Shown one piece after another: positions 35,001-45,206 of a stretch of 64,000 bases of DNA (positions within the stretch are counted from its first letter, which is position 1; each line of letters opens with the position of its first letter). Source of the stretch: Micractinium sp. NFX-FRZ (taxonomy: Eukaryota; Chlorophyta; Trebouxiophyceae; Chlorellales; Chlorellaceae); contig JAPTJF010000292.1 in assembly GCA_029339195.1 (NCBI GenBank), forward strand, positions 1 through 64,000. Reading direction: 5' to 3'. A model generated the notes under the pieces. That model was given only the letters and a program-made list of their open reading frames with translations. It had not been told where the DNA came from and did no database searches. The position numbers and the translations under genes are program-made.

Positions 35001-36258
35001 CGCCCTGGACCGGGTGCTCTCCCTCATGGGGGCAGACATCAAGGTGGGCCTGCGGGCGGGCTGGTGGGGCTCTGGGCAGCCTGGATGGGCCTGGTAGTGG
35101 CTGGGGGAGGGAGGCGGCCCAGGCAGCTAGGGGGGTGAGCCCCAGCATGTGGTGTGCAGGGGGCAGGCCGGCAGCTTGGCCACACAAAGGCATTGCAGAC
35201 AGGTAGACCCGCTGGCGCCGATGCTGCCTGATGCCTGCCGCATGTCGCCTGCGCTCCCCGACGCCGCCTCCTCCCCCCTGCCCGCCGCGCCTGCAGGCCT
35301 GGTTTGCGGAGATGCCTCGGCCCAGCCGCATGCTGCCGCAGAAGCGCCCGCTGACCTCGCTGCCGCTGCTGGCTGCCAGCAACGCCGCCGCCGCCGCCGC
35401 TGCGGGGTGGCACGGCGGGCAGCGCGGCCCCCGCCTGCCGGGCGCCAAGGCGGCCACCATCGACAGGTGCGGCCCCGGGCTGGGCTGGGGGCGTGCTAAA
35501 CTTGTGTCCGCCTGTGCAGGGCAGCTTGCTGCGTGCTGTTCTGTGCCACCCCGTCTCCGTTGCTCCGCCCTCTCCCATCCCAGGCAAAGGTATTCACGGC
35601 ACAGCCTTCCAAGTTCCTTGACAAATACTGTCCTTGTACCTGAACAACATGAAGTGTTTTATCGCCCCCTCGCTCTCTCGCTCCGCAGGTACTACCTCTC
35701 CCGCCACTGCGCCGTGTGTGATGAGCTCACCCACGCCACCAAGCCGCTCTGCGACCGCTGCGCCGCGCAGCCGCAGCTGGCGGCGGCAGTACTGGCGGCG
35801 CGCTGGGGCCGGCTGGAGCAGCAGCATGCGCAGGTGGTGCGCCTGTGCGCGCACTGCGGCGGCGGCGGGGGCCGTGCCGCGGCCGAAGGTGAGAGGGGGT
35901 TAGGCGAGGAGCTGGGCAGTGGGATGTTTGAAGTGGTGCAGGGCCTCAGGCCTGCCTTACACACGCTTTTTGCTGCCACCCCTGCGGCCCGCCTTCTCTC
36001 CTGCTAGCTGCTCCGCTCTTTGAGTCTCCTCCTTCCTTCCCACTGTTGCCAGCATGCCCCCACCCCTGCTGACCGCTCCCCTCCTTGGCTCATTCTCGCC
36101 ACCTTGACCTCACCCTCCCTTCAGGTGGCATCGTGTGCGACTCCCTGGACTGCGGCCTCTACTACGAGCGGCGCAAGCTGGCGGCTGAGCTGGCGGCGGT
36201 TGCGGCCATGGCAGAGGCGGGGCTGAGCCAGCTGGAGGAGGAGCTGGGGCGCAGCTGA
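17019..36258 (+). CDS. REV3: DNA polymerase zeta catalytic subunit REV3
   Basis: REV3 is the B-family polymerase of translesion synthesis, acting with REV7 and shared Pol delta subunits. The N-terminus reads VMRIVSLEHYMAAPLPG, VPVVRIYGATPAGQK, FPYFYVPY, then GTPFYGYHAEE and QPHESHIPYLLQLKIDYN. The central exons (19,523-27,319) are very Gln/Ala/Ser-rich and poorly conserved, as in other REV3 proteins. The catalytic end has DPDILLGYEVQ (degenerate exonuclease domain; the first DxE motif is replaced by LEVHAES), motif A DFQSLYPSMIIAYN, motif B NARQFGLKLIANVTYGY and motif C VYGDTDSLFV. The C-terminus keeps CAVC/CDRC (CysA zinc site) and CAHC/CDSLDC (CysB, the [4Fe-4S] site in the family). About thirty exons; stop TGA at 36256-36258. 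The start could also be the ATG at 17152, nearer the family's usual N-terminus. A 10-N gap falls in the intron after motif C's GDT, so no coding loss is evident. Confidence 0.93.
27361..27489. repeat. CTGC tetranucleotide microsatellite in a REV3 intron
   Basis: (CTGC)n/(TGCC)n tracts at about 27361-27412 and 27436-27489, in the intron after the exon ending near 27319. A related GCAG/CTGC-rich patch lies in another REV3 intron near 31270-31315 and 31450-31500. Confidence 0.9.
30315..30359 (+). repeat. ghost copy of a REV3 exon end
   Basis: The exon just before motif A ends GAGCCGCGCAGCAGGCTG...GACTTCCAG followed by GTGTGA (30202-30252). About 110 bp into the intron the sequence reads GAGCCCCGTGCAGCAGGCTG...GACGTCCAG followed by GTATGG. 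Exon end and donor are both copied, with small indels. Splicing at the copy would insert a different peptide upstream of the catalytic aspartate. Confidence 0.65.
31989..31998. other. assembly gap (10 N) inside a REV3 intron
   Basis: Ten N bases. The 58 bp just before the gap (31931-31988) recur unchanged at about 32498-32556. The phrase before that copy (CAGTGTTCGCCTTACACCCC near 31891) recurs just after the gap at about 32007. The true gap length is unknown and the local copy number may be wrong. Confidence 0.97.
32026..32060 (+). repeat. 35-base cytosine run in a REV3 intron
   Basis: An uninterrupted run of about 35 C lies 30 bp upstream of the acceptor for the exon that begins with motif C's final residues (DSLFVLLPG). 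A shorter C run is near 30037-30052, also close to a REV3 acceptor. The length is likely unreliable because it adjoins the gap. Confidence 0.9.
32786..33006 (+). repeat. ghost copies of a REV3 exon start plus a 46-bp tandem repeat
   Basis: This long (about 1 kb) intron precedes the exon at about 33679, which reads GCCACCCCCGTGTTTGACGC and then AAGGGCATCGAGACGGTG. Copy A near 32786-32832 reads CAG-GTCACCGTGGTATCAGC then AAGGGCATCAAGACAATG. Copy B near 32966-32999 reads CTCCAGTGTTTGAAGCCAGG then GGCATAGACTCTGG. Between them a 46-bp unit is repeated about 2.7 times (32838-32946; the 26-bp core at 32875-32900 recurs at 32921-32946). Confidence 0.65.
34787..34822 (+). repeat. CACAG pentanucleotide repeat in a REV3 intron
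   Basis: About six copies of CACAG, followed 90 bp later by a CTCCC run at about 34910-34950. Both are simple intronic repeats with no visible role. Confidence 0.85.
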
Positions 36259-36755
36259 AGTGGGTAATACTGTCGACCGGTATCGTTGCCTCTTGAGCGG
36301 CCGCCTGCCTGTTTGCTGCCTGCCTCGAACACAGATCGGCCTCCTGCCACTTCAGCTTGCCTGCCTGCGCCCTTTCCGTTGCCAGCCCTTTTCAATGGCC
36401 AAGCTGACATCACTTGCACGGCCTCCCTCACTCCCTTCTGCCTGTTCGTCTCTCCAGCTGTTTCTCCCTCTCTTTTAGGCCTCCATTTCATTCACGCTTT
36501 CACCCTCTCACTTCACCACTCTGCCACTCATCAAGAACTTGCCACGCATCAATTACATCCACACCCCACTCACCCTCAACCATACTCAGTGTCATTTGAC
36601 ACGCACCGACCAAACCCGGAGCCCATCTGGCACACATCCGTAGTCATGAGCTTAAGGGCGGCATCGTCTGGTCATAGAATGTGCAAGACACGTATAAGGT
36701 CTGCAGTGACACGTTGAAGCACCAGCTTCAGAAGCAGTGGCAGCAGCAGACGCTC
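36259..36755. other. convergent intergenic region, REV3 and MYND gene 3' ends
   Basis: No gene seen. The stretch separates the REV3 stop codon from the end of the minus-strand MYND gene and is C/T-rich on the plus strand. It should hold both 3' UTRs; I could not identify a clear TGTAA polyadenylation signal for REV3. Confidence 0.5.
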
Positions 36756-38975
36756 TCAGCCCTGGCTCTGCGCCTGCGCCTGGCGGCACTGTGCCTTATG
36801 CTGCGGCCATGCGCGGCGCTGGCACTCTATGCTGCACGGAGCAAAGGGGCAGAAGAGGCGTAGGGACGTGAGGCACCTCACGTCAGCCATTCCACACAGC
36901 CACCTGCTTACTGGGCCCCCACAGAATTCACTTGTGATTACTTGTTCATCTTCCCACCTGCAGTACCACGCGCTCTGACAGGCGCTGCAGCGCCGCAGCC
37001 CTGCTGCTGCCTGCCCGCAGCCATCACAGCGTGGGCCTGGCGCGCCTGCCAGCTCAAACTCCGCACTTTGTGCAATTTGCGCTGCATGGCGGCGCACCAG
37101 GGAGAGGTCGGAATGCGCAGGGCATGAGTGGCGTGGGTTGCCAAGCGTGAGCAGACAAGCATAGGAAGTGCCCCGCTGCACCAAGTTGCAGACGTAGCGG
37201 CATTCACCGGCACCGCCGGGCAAGGGCTTCGACATCGGCATGCGCAGGGTACCGTTTGAGCCCTTGGAGAGGTTGTGCACCCCACAGGCATGGCCGCACC
37301 TGAAACCCGTCCTTCCAGCGTGCCCAGTCGCGCTTCAAACTCGGATGGGTGCTGACTGGTGCTGTTGATCACTGCTCCCAAAGCCTCCAGGACCTGGGCG
37401 GTGCTCTCAATTTTGTCTTGCTGCAGTGGGGTTACATGCAGGCAGCACACACGCCCCATGTTTTTTACGTCAACGCGTGTTGCCTCTATCTTGTCGTGCC
37501 TTGCTGCAGCGGGGCCGCTGGGTTAGGGCTCAGGTGCGGCATCTTCATCGCAAGTTTCGTTAGGGATAAGAAGATGTAAAGCAAACAAAAGCAAGCAAGC
37601 GGTGCTCACAAGCAACAGAGCACGACGGGCAGGGAGGCAGCGAGCGCGTAACTGTGCAGGTCTGGCAGGACATGACGCTGGGAGGGCTGGAAGCTGACCT
37701 GCTGCTAACCTCACACCTGGTGTCCTCTGGACCCAGTACGTCCCGCCTTCCACCTGTACCGCCGTCCTCGCTACACCCTCCTCCCCGCAATGCCTTCCCA
37801 CGTCCCCATTATCTCATCTTGCCCCTTCACCCTCACCTTGGACAGCCACGCCTCGGGCATAATGCCCGCGCACTTGGCCCGAGCAGCCAGCGCCTCCTGC
37901 AGCAGCTGCCGAGCCTGCAAGGGCGCAGCAGCAGGAGCAGCACCAGCAGCAGCAGGGGGTTCAGCAAGCCGTCGCTTAGGCTGGTGTGGGTGCCTGGCGT
38001 CATCCCAGCATTCAGCTCACTGCACATCGGTTGCCGGCCAAGCCAACGATTGAAGAGCAGGCACCAGCAGAGGAGCCACTGACCTCTTGCACTCGCTGAG
38101 CAGTGTCTGGGTGCCATGCATCCAGCTGGCAAAAGAGCACTCCCAGCTTCTGCTGCACACTGTTTGCCAGCCAGAGCTGACAGCCCTGCGCTGCGCGGCC
38201 GCGACTGCTCGCCCCGCCAGGCGCTCCGCCTCAGAGAGGCGTTTCGCCCAGACTGCCACCTCAGCAGCTGCGCACAGCCCTGCTGGGTTGTCTGGCTGCA
38301 GGCTGACCAGGTCCCGGGCGGCAGCCTCTGCACGCGGCAGCAGCGACAGCCCCTGCTGCCCCAGCCGCTGCAGCTGTGGCGGCCGTGTCGCCATGCCGGC
38401 CGCGGCCGCCGCCTGCTGCATTTTGGGCGCCAGGTGCTGCTGGTACAAGCACTTGTTGAGGAAGAAGGCTTCCGTGAGGCGTGCTGTGAACAGCAGCTGC
38501 TCGGCGGTGAGTGCTTGCAGCGCATGAGCCGCAGCCAGCTGCGCCAGCTGCGTGCTGCACTCGCCCCGCGCCTGCGGTGTCTGCAGCAGCCGAGCCAAGG
38601 CCCCGAAGTAGGGCTCCAGCACCTCCCAGCCGTGCAGAGGGTCTTCCCCGTAGAACTGGCCACCCGCTAGCGAGCCAGCCGCAAACAGGTGAAGTGCCTG
38701 AGCCGCCACCCCGCTGCCCGACGCCCCGCTGCCCGCCCAGCGCGCCGACAGCTCGGAGGCAGGCAGGTGCCAGCCAAATGCCCTGCAGCTGGCCCGGCAC
38801 CATCCGTGGGCAGCGGCAGCAGCTGGCAGATGCCGTCCAGCAGCTGCACGCTCTCCACAAACGCCTCGACCTCGGGCGGTGCCAGGCCAGGGCCGGCAGC
38901 CTCCAGGGCTCTGGTCGCGCGGCGAACCCTGCGCCGAAAGAACTCTGAGCCGGGTTTGATGATCGTCGTTGCCAT
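36756..38975 (-). CDS. MYND zinc-finger protein gene with disrupted reading frame (pseudogene or assembly indels)
   Basis: The start at 38975 gives MATTIIKPGSEFFRRRVRRA and a helical region. A long helical, repeat-like segment follows (GWEVLEPYFGALARLLQTP, FLNKCLYQQHLAPKMQQA, LVSLQPDNPAGLCAAAEVA), then LWLANSVQQKLGVLFCQLD and RQLLQEALAARAKCAGI. The C-terminus is a complete MYND finger, CDGCGQAAAGLRRCSAC then WYCSIECQRRAWPQHKAQC, spliced across a GT-AG intron. MYND fingers usually bind Pro-rich partners. The coding frame must change near 38,790 and near 38,195, and perhaps near 37,295, where no plausible intron exists. Each piece looks coding, so either this is a young pseudogene or the sequence has single-base errors. 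Confidence 0.6.
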
Positions 38976-39971
38976 GGTTCAGCTGCTGTGGGAAGTGCTG
39001 CCGACAAAGAGACCTGTCCAATAAATGCGCCGTCAGCATGAAGCGACAGCGGCCGCCGCTTTGCTGTACGCCGCTCCGCTGCCCCTGGTGAGTGTTGATT
39101 TCCCTTTCTTCCTGACTCCAGGGGGCAGGCCCTTTGCAACAGGTCTCGCTTGATTTGGCCTCTGGACTGTGAAGGGGAGGGCAGCCTGCCTGGGAGTGCC
39201 TGATGAGTCTGGTGCTAGGCAGGGGTGCGGGGCACGGCAGATGGCGGCCCTCCCTGCTGCCTGCCTGCCGCCCCTCGCTCCCAACCCGCACGGCAGATGC
39301 CCACCCCAGCCGGTCTCGCAAAGAGGACACAGACGGGTATTGGAGCCCACCCGCCAGACAGGAAGACCAGCAGGCCATGCCTGCATCGGAATGTGCTTCA
39401 CATGTGGCAGTAGCAGCCGTGCGGTGGACAGCAGTGTGTGCCGCAGCAGTGCAAGGCAAGGCACCAGCGCTTCCCGAGCCTGGAGCCCTTCTGTACTTGC
39501 TCTATGCCGGTCCCTGTTTGTGGTCTAACTCCGCCTGTGCGCTCTCTGGCATCGCCGCTCGTCTGTGCCTGCCTTTTGTGGCCCGTCCCGCCAGTTGCAT
39601 CTGGCAACCCGTGCACTCAACTTGCACGCCGGCATCTGCCCGGCAGACACATGCCCGGCAGAACAAGCCGTGCACCCAGCACTTGGGTGCAGCATGGCTG
39701 CCACAAACGCCTACAGCAGCACCGGCACCAGGAAGGTGCGGCAGGAACACCAGCCCGCTCTCCTCCACTGCCCTTCGTGCACCATGCTGCCACCTTCCTC
39801 CTAAGCCACCTGTCAGCCACAACGTGTCACTCGCACTCAACGCAAGTGAGTGCTCACTAGCAAGCACTGCACATGCTGCCAGCATGCAGGCAAGGCAGCT
39901 AAGCATGCACAGCAGCCCAGGGAGGGCAGCAGGCAGGCACCAGGCACAGGCAGCAGCAGGCAAGCAAAGGG
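38976..39971. other. intergenic region between MYND gene and histone H2A
   Basis: No gene I can support. The open frames are low-complexity. The left part should hold the MYND gene promoter; the right part is the 3' flank of H2A and shares short GCAGGCA-rich phrases with the H3 3' flank near 42,100-42,450. Confidence 0.5.
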
Positions 39972-40007
39972 TTCTTTCCAGTGGGAGGGGTGGTGTTGAA
40001 TAACACC
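39972..40007 (-). terminator. histone H2A mRNA 3' palindrome and downstream element
   Basis: On the minus strand GGTGTTATTCAACACC (40007-39992) forms a 6-bp stem with a 4-nt loop. Past it comes CTGGAAAGAA (39981-39972). The same pair of elements follows the other three histone genes in the window. By family knowledge such palindromes replace poly(A) at replication-dependent histone 3' ends. Confidence 0.88.
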
Positions 40008-40051
40008 AGGTGGGTTTTTGAGAGGGAGAAGGTTGCCAAGCAGCTGGGCGC

Positions 40052-40432
40052 TTATGCCTCGGCCTTCTTGCCGGTCTTCTTGGGCAGCAGCACGGAGTGG
40101 ATGTTGGGCAGCACGCCGCCCTCGGCGATGGTCACGCCCGCCAGCAGCTTGGACAGCTCCTCGTCGTTGCGCACCGCCAGCTGGATGTGGCGGGGGATGA
40201 TGCGGGTCTTCTTGTTGTCGCGGGCAGCGTTGCCTGCCAGCTCCAGCACCTCGGCGGCCAGGTACTCCAGCACCGCCGCCAGGTAGACGGGCGCGCCGGC
40301 ACCGATGCGCTCAGCGTAGCGCCCCTTCTTCAGGTAGCGGGCGATGCGGCCCACGGGGAACTGCAGGCCAGCCTTGCTGGACTTGCTCACGGCCTTCTTG
40401 CCGGCGGTCTTGCCCTTGCCACGGCCAGACAT
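40052..40432 (-). CDS. H2A: histone H2A
   Basis: 126 residues, no intron. It starts [17 protein letters not shown] and shows the canonical fold segments [55 protein letters not shown] and [15 protein letters not shown]. The acidic-patch residues (RNDEEL) are intact. The tail ends KKTGKKAEA with no SQEF/SQEY motif, so this is canonical H2A rather than H2A.X. Lack of introns, the divergent H2B partner and the 3' palindrome mark it as replication-dependent. It packages DNA in the nucleus as an H2A-H2B dimer. Confidence 0.98.
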   Translation of the reverse strand: MSGRGKGKTAGKKAVSKSSKAGLQFPVGRIARYLKKGRYAERIGAGAPVYLAAVLEYLAAEVLELAGNAARDNKKTRIIPRHIQLAVRNDEELSKLLAGVTIAEGGVLPNIHSVLLPKKTGKKAEA

Positions 40433-40777
40433 GGTTGCTGGGTTGGGGTTGGGTGGGGAGGGGGAGGGGTGTATGGGGAGGTTGGGAGTGCCGAACTGAG
40501 GCGCTTCCGGCGGCTTTTGTAAGCGAGAGGGAGCGAGGGAGGCGACCGAGCAGACGGTGACAGCCTGGGCCAGCCAGGGACGCCAGCTGGGCGGGCCCCA
40601 GATGGGTGAGCGCCGCCACCCATCCGGGCCCTCTGCATTGCGCACCTCTCCTTGGCCCGCTGCCGCCGCTCCCTGCCGAGGGCGCGAGGCTATAAGAGCG
40701 GCCGCAGGGCCTCTATTCCCACCACCCCTCTCCACACTCCCCCCCACCAACCCACCAACCCACCACACCCAGCAGCC
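40433..40777. promoter_or_regulatory. shared divergent promoter of H2A and H2B
   Basis: 345 bp separate the two start codons. TATAAGAG lies at 40691-40698 on the plus strand (H2B). TACAAAAG lies at 40521-40514 on the minus strand (H2A). Between them GATGGGTG and CACCCATC form an 8-bp inverted repeat (40601-40608 and 40617-40624). The 13-mer GATGGGTGAGCGC at 40601 recurs in the H3/H4 promoter, so it is a candidate histone-specific element. Confidence 0.8.
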
Positions 40778-41149
40778 ATGGCTCCCCCTGCCAAGAAGGC
40801 GGCCCCCGCCAAGAAGGACGCCAAGCCCGCCGCCGCCAAGGGCGAGAAGAAGAAGGGCAAGAAGGCCAAGGGCACCGAGAGCTACAAGCTCTACATCTTC
40901 AAGGTGCTCAAGCAGGTGCACCCCGACACCGGCATCTCCTCCAAGTCCATGGCCATCCTCAACTCCTTCATCGTGGACCAGTTTGAGAAGATCGCCGCCG
41001 CCGCCGCCCAGCTGAGCCGCGTGAACAAGAAGCCCACCCTGACCTCCCGCGAGATCCAGACCGCCGTGCGCCTGGTGCTGCCCGGCGAGCTGGCCAAGCA
41101 CGCCGTCAGCGAGGGCACCAAGGCCGTCACCAAGTTCACCTCCGCCTGA
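40778..41149 (+). CDS. H2B: histone H2B
   Basis: 123 residues, no intron. A Lys/Ala/Pro tail ([19 protein letters not shown]) leads to the fold: [58 protein letters not shown] and the C-terminal helix ending AVTKFTSA. The C-terminal AVTKFTSA keeps the lysine ubiquitinated in other species. It is paired head-to-head with H2A and ends 44 bp before its 3' palindrome. Confidence 0.98.
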   Translation: MAPPAKKAAPAKKDAKPAAAKGEKKKGKKAKGTESYKLYIFKVLKQVHPDTGISSKSMAILNSFIVDQFEKIAAAAAQLSRVNKKPTLTSREIQTAVRLVLPGELAKHAVSEGTKAVTKFTSA

Positions 41150-41193
41150 GCGCCAGAGCCGCCCGGCCACCCGCTACAGTCCCCAAACCAACT

Positions 41194-41225
41194 GGTGTTT
41201 TTCAACACCACCCTACCCTGGAAAG
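41194..41225 (+). terminator. histone H2B mRNA 3' palindrome and downstream element
   Basis: GGTGTTTTTCAACACC at 41194-41209 (6-bp stem), then CCTGGAAAG at 41217-41225. Same layout as the H2A, H3 and H4 3' ends. Confidence 0.88.
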
Positions 41226-42470
41226 CATAGCACTGCATGCCTGCTGCTTGTTTGGCGTTACTGCCCTGTCCCGCCTGTCCTGCTCGCTGCTGGGCGCCTG
41301 CTGCTCTCCCAAGCTGGGTCCCCTGCCCACCTCTGCCTGTCCAGTTGTTGTGTTGGTGGGGGCGTCTTGGTGCCCATCAGTGCAGGCAGCATGGCAAGGC
41401 GCCCGTGTTGTGATGGTGTGCTTCTCTGGTGGGTGCCGGTTGTAGCAGTGCTGGGCCGCTCGCCCCCACTTGCTGCCCCGCCGCCGTGCCTGCCCGGGGT
41501 GCCCCTTTGTCTGGCGACTGTTTGCAGGCTGCGGGGCCGGAGCAGCACGCGGGGCGGACAAGAGGTGGGGCAGAACACATGGCCACCCTTATAGGGTTTG
41601 GGGTTTAACCCTAAAACCCTGAAACCCCTTGTGACAGTGATGGCTGAGGTATCAGCCCGCACAGAGCGTAAGGCGCATGAAACTGCACAGCGTGCCGGCG
41701 GCGGCGGGGAGAGTGTGTACGCCTGTGTGCACCTGTCTGCCAACCAGGACAGCCCACCAGGGCAGCCCACCAAGCAAAGCGCAGGCGAGCAACCAAGAGC
41801 ACGCACCGGTGCCAGGGCAACGCAAGCAGGCAGCAGCAGCAGCCCAGGGTGGCGCCTGCACTCACCACCTGGTGCAACAGCCTGCGCTGCAGCACACCTC
41901 ACAGCAGCGTTCAGGGGGAGAAGGACAGGCAGCAGTGCTCGTCAAGCCACCTCCTTGTGATCGGTCACCTCTCAACCACAGCTTCTGCTGATATCACAAC
42001 CGTGTGCCGACCAGAGCAGCCAATTAAGCAGGAAAAGAGAGCACTGAAGACCACCTCTGCAGGACAGCACCCAAGAGCACGCACCCAAAGCGTGCAGACC
42101 GGTGGCAGGGCAGCAGCCGCAAAGCCCATCTGTCCGGCAACAAAAGCAGGCAGGAAAGCAGGGGCAACGCACGATAGCAGCTGCCGTGGGGAGGTCGGCA
42201 GGCACACTGAGGAAGAGGCTGCTGCAGGCGGTAAGTGGACTGGCGGGCAACAGCAGAGCCTGCAGGGGTGGGGTGCTGGCAGTGGGGTTGGAGGCAATGC
42301 AGCACGGCATGGCATGCCACAACGGAGAGGAAGCAGGCAAACAGCAGCACACCTGCTGGGCCGTGCAGCATGAGTTGCCATGCCGGCACACATGCACCCA
42401 CCCACAACATCAGACAGGCACCCCACCGCCAGCAGCAGGGCAAGCAGCAGGCCACCAAACAAAGTGCTCT
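41226..42470. other. intergenic region between the two histone pairs
   Basis: No gene seen. It holds the telomere-like stretch at 41594-41627 and short repeated phrases such as CAAGAGCACGCAC (near 41793 and 42072). Both neighbours are transcribed toward it, so it is 3' flank on both sides. Confidence 0.55.
41594..41627 (+). repeat. interstitial telomere-like sequence
   Basis: The stretch reads GGGTTTGGGGTTTAACCC then TAAAACCCTGAAACCCC. These are degenerate units of the plant/Chlorella-type TTTAGGG repeat in two opposing orientations meeting at TTTAACCC. It is too short to be a functional array. It could be an old fusion or repair scar, or a telo-box-like motif. Confidence 0.65.
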
Positions 42471-42504
42471 TTTCCAGGTGAGAGGGGTGGTGTTGAATAA
42501 CACC
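42471..42504 (-). terminator. histone H3 mRNA 3' palindrome and downstream element
   Basis: On the minus strand GGTGTTATTCAACACC (42504-42489), then CCTGGAAA (42478-42471) followed by AGAG. Same layout as the other histone genes. Confidence 0.88.
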
Positions 42505-42549
42505 AGTGGGGTTGTGTGTTGCTGTGCGGGAGGCAGCCAGGCAGCCGCT

Positions 42550-43696
<1,147 letters not shown>

Positions 43697-43742
43697 GCAC
43701 CTGTGGCGCTGCTCAAGAAGCCTCCTCCACACATAACAAACT

Positions 43743-43773
43743 GGTGTTATTCAACACCACCCCATCCTGGAAT
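43743..43773 (+). terminator. histone H4 mRNA 3' palindrome and downstream element
   Basis: GGTGTTATTCAACACC at 43743-43758, then CCTGGAAT at 43766-43773. The downstream element departs by one base from the CCTGGAAA of H2B and H3. Confidence 0.88.
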
Positions 43774-44141
43774 GTGTGCCCCTCGCAAACTTGGCCCAAA
43801 GCCTCTTCTCGCATGGGGACTTCAAAACAGCGGCCCAATTTTTATACGCTGGCTTGGCGATATTGATATTTCAGCACATATAGGTATGACACATTTTGGA
43901 GTCGGAACGAACAGGATGTGTGTTGCAAACGGCGGCCGGCAAGCACCCAACCAAGCCAGCGAGGCATGACAAGTCCTGAAAGCAAGCGACCAGCACGTCT
44001 GCTTCTTTTCTCTCGCTTGGTCAGACTTGTCTTGCAGTGTGGAGCGGTCATACCACATTTATGCAGCGTTTTGGGAGGGCTTTCGGGGTGTTTTCAGACA
44101 ATACATTTGGACATTATAATCGAACGTTCTGGTACATAGGT
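43774..44141. other. spacer between H4 and the 5S rRNA gene
   Basis: No gene seen. Less GC-rich than its surroundings. The phrase GAGCGGTCATACCAC near 44042-44056 resembles the 5' end of the 5S gene (ACGGTCATACCA) but nothing further matches, so it may be chance or a decayed copy. Confidence 0.5.
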
Positions 44142-44261
44142 ATGCTACGGTCATACCATCCAGAACACACCGGATCCCATCAGAACTCCGAAGTTAAGCT
44201 GGATTGGGCTGGATTAGTACTGTGTTGAGGGATCACACGGGAATCCCCAGTGCCGTGGTGT
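44142..44261 (+). rRNA. 5S ribosomal RNA
   Basis: 120 nt. It shows the diagnostic 5S blocks CGGATCCCATCAGAACTCCG and AAGTTAAGCTGGATTGGGC, then TAGTACTGTGTTG and GGGAATCCCC. The 5' end ATGCTACGG pairs with the 3' end CCGTGGTGT to form helix I, which sets both ends. A T-run (TTTT from 44261) follows and would serve as the RNA polymerase III terminator. The internal promoter box (AGTTAAGCTGGA) is recognisable. A single copy is seen, not the long tandem array common for 5S. Confidence 0.95.
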
Positions 44262-45206
44262 TTTGCACTTTCTGAAAAACAAATGCTGGTGCCGATCTTT
44301 CTTCTGCCGTGCCCTTGAAAAACCTTTTTTAGCACAGAGAAAGTGCTGGTTAAGTGGGAAGGGGAAAGTGGGGTATTCTGGGCACCATGCCATGTATGAC
44401 CAAGTAGCACCGGGCACCACGACATTGGTTGCTCCCACCCTTCATTGGGTGCAATAGAACCCCACATGGCAGTATGGTGACTACATGCCTGGCAATTGAG
44501 AGTGGGGCATCTCGGGGTGGTGCCACACAGCACGCAAGCCAACAGGAGCAGCCCGGCCTGGGCAGCATGCACAACGCCACGGTGGCACGAGCCGACTTCC
44601 CAACCCATCCTGCTCGTATGCCACCCCTGCTGCCTCACCACTGGGCTTGCTGGTGCTTCTGTTGATGGAAGCAGCAATGGTGCTGATTGGATGGATGGAT
44701 GCTGGTGCTGATTCTGCCTGGGCAAGTAGGGGAACTCAAAACGGACAGCCGGCCAGGGGTGAACCCAGAAGGGCTGCACGGCGCTGGCAGGGAGGTGAGC
44801 AGGCACCAGCGGAGAGGCCACTGTTTGAGGGGGGCGCAATACTTACACAGGAAACACAGAAGGCAGCCTACTGCTGCTGAGTTGGCCGACTTTCTTGAGT
44901 CACCTGCTTGAGAAACCGCGCCTGCTTTCTGGCTCCCATTCCCACTTCAGCCAGCACAAGGGCAGTTGCTCATCCAAACCCGTGCACAAGGGTGCGTTGG
45001 CAGGGTTCGCGTGCCGGGCCGGCACCGACCCCCTGCTCCCTCCGCATCATCCCTCGTCCCCCCGTTGACGCCTCTGCTAGCTAAACTCGCCCCTCGCTTG
45101 CCTTTGCCTGCAGTCCAAGGCCTGCTCGGCGCTTGACCCTTCCACCCACCGCCCGACCGCCCGCGGGACAGCTACTCAGCGCGCGCCACCCGCTGCCGCC
45201 ACAGCC
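44262..45206. other. intergenic region upstream of the four-helix membrane protein gene
   Basis: No gene seen. Short tandem phrases (TGGATGGATGCTGGTGCTGATT near 44,690) occur. The right end carries the promoter of the gene starting at 45207; I see no clear TATA box. Confidence 0.5.

Noticed and set aside
39033..39963. Genes between the MYND gene and H2A
   Set aside because: Frames on both strands are low-complexity, without domain, promoter or splice logic.
44042..44056. Second 5S rRNA gene
   Set aside because: Only about a dozen bases match the 5S 5' end; the body of the gene is missing.
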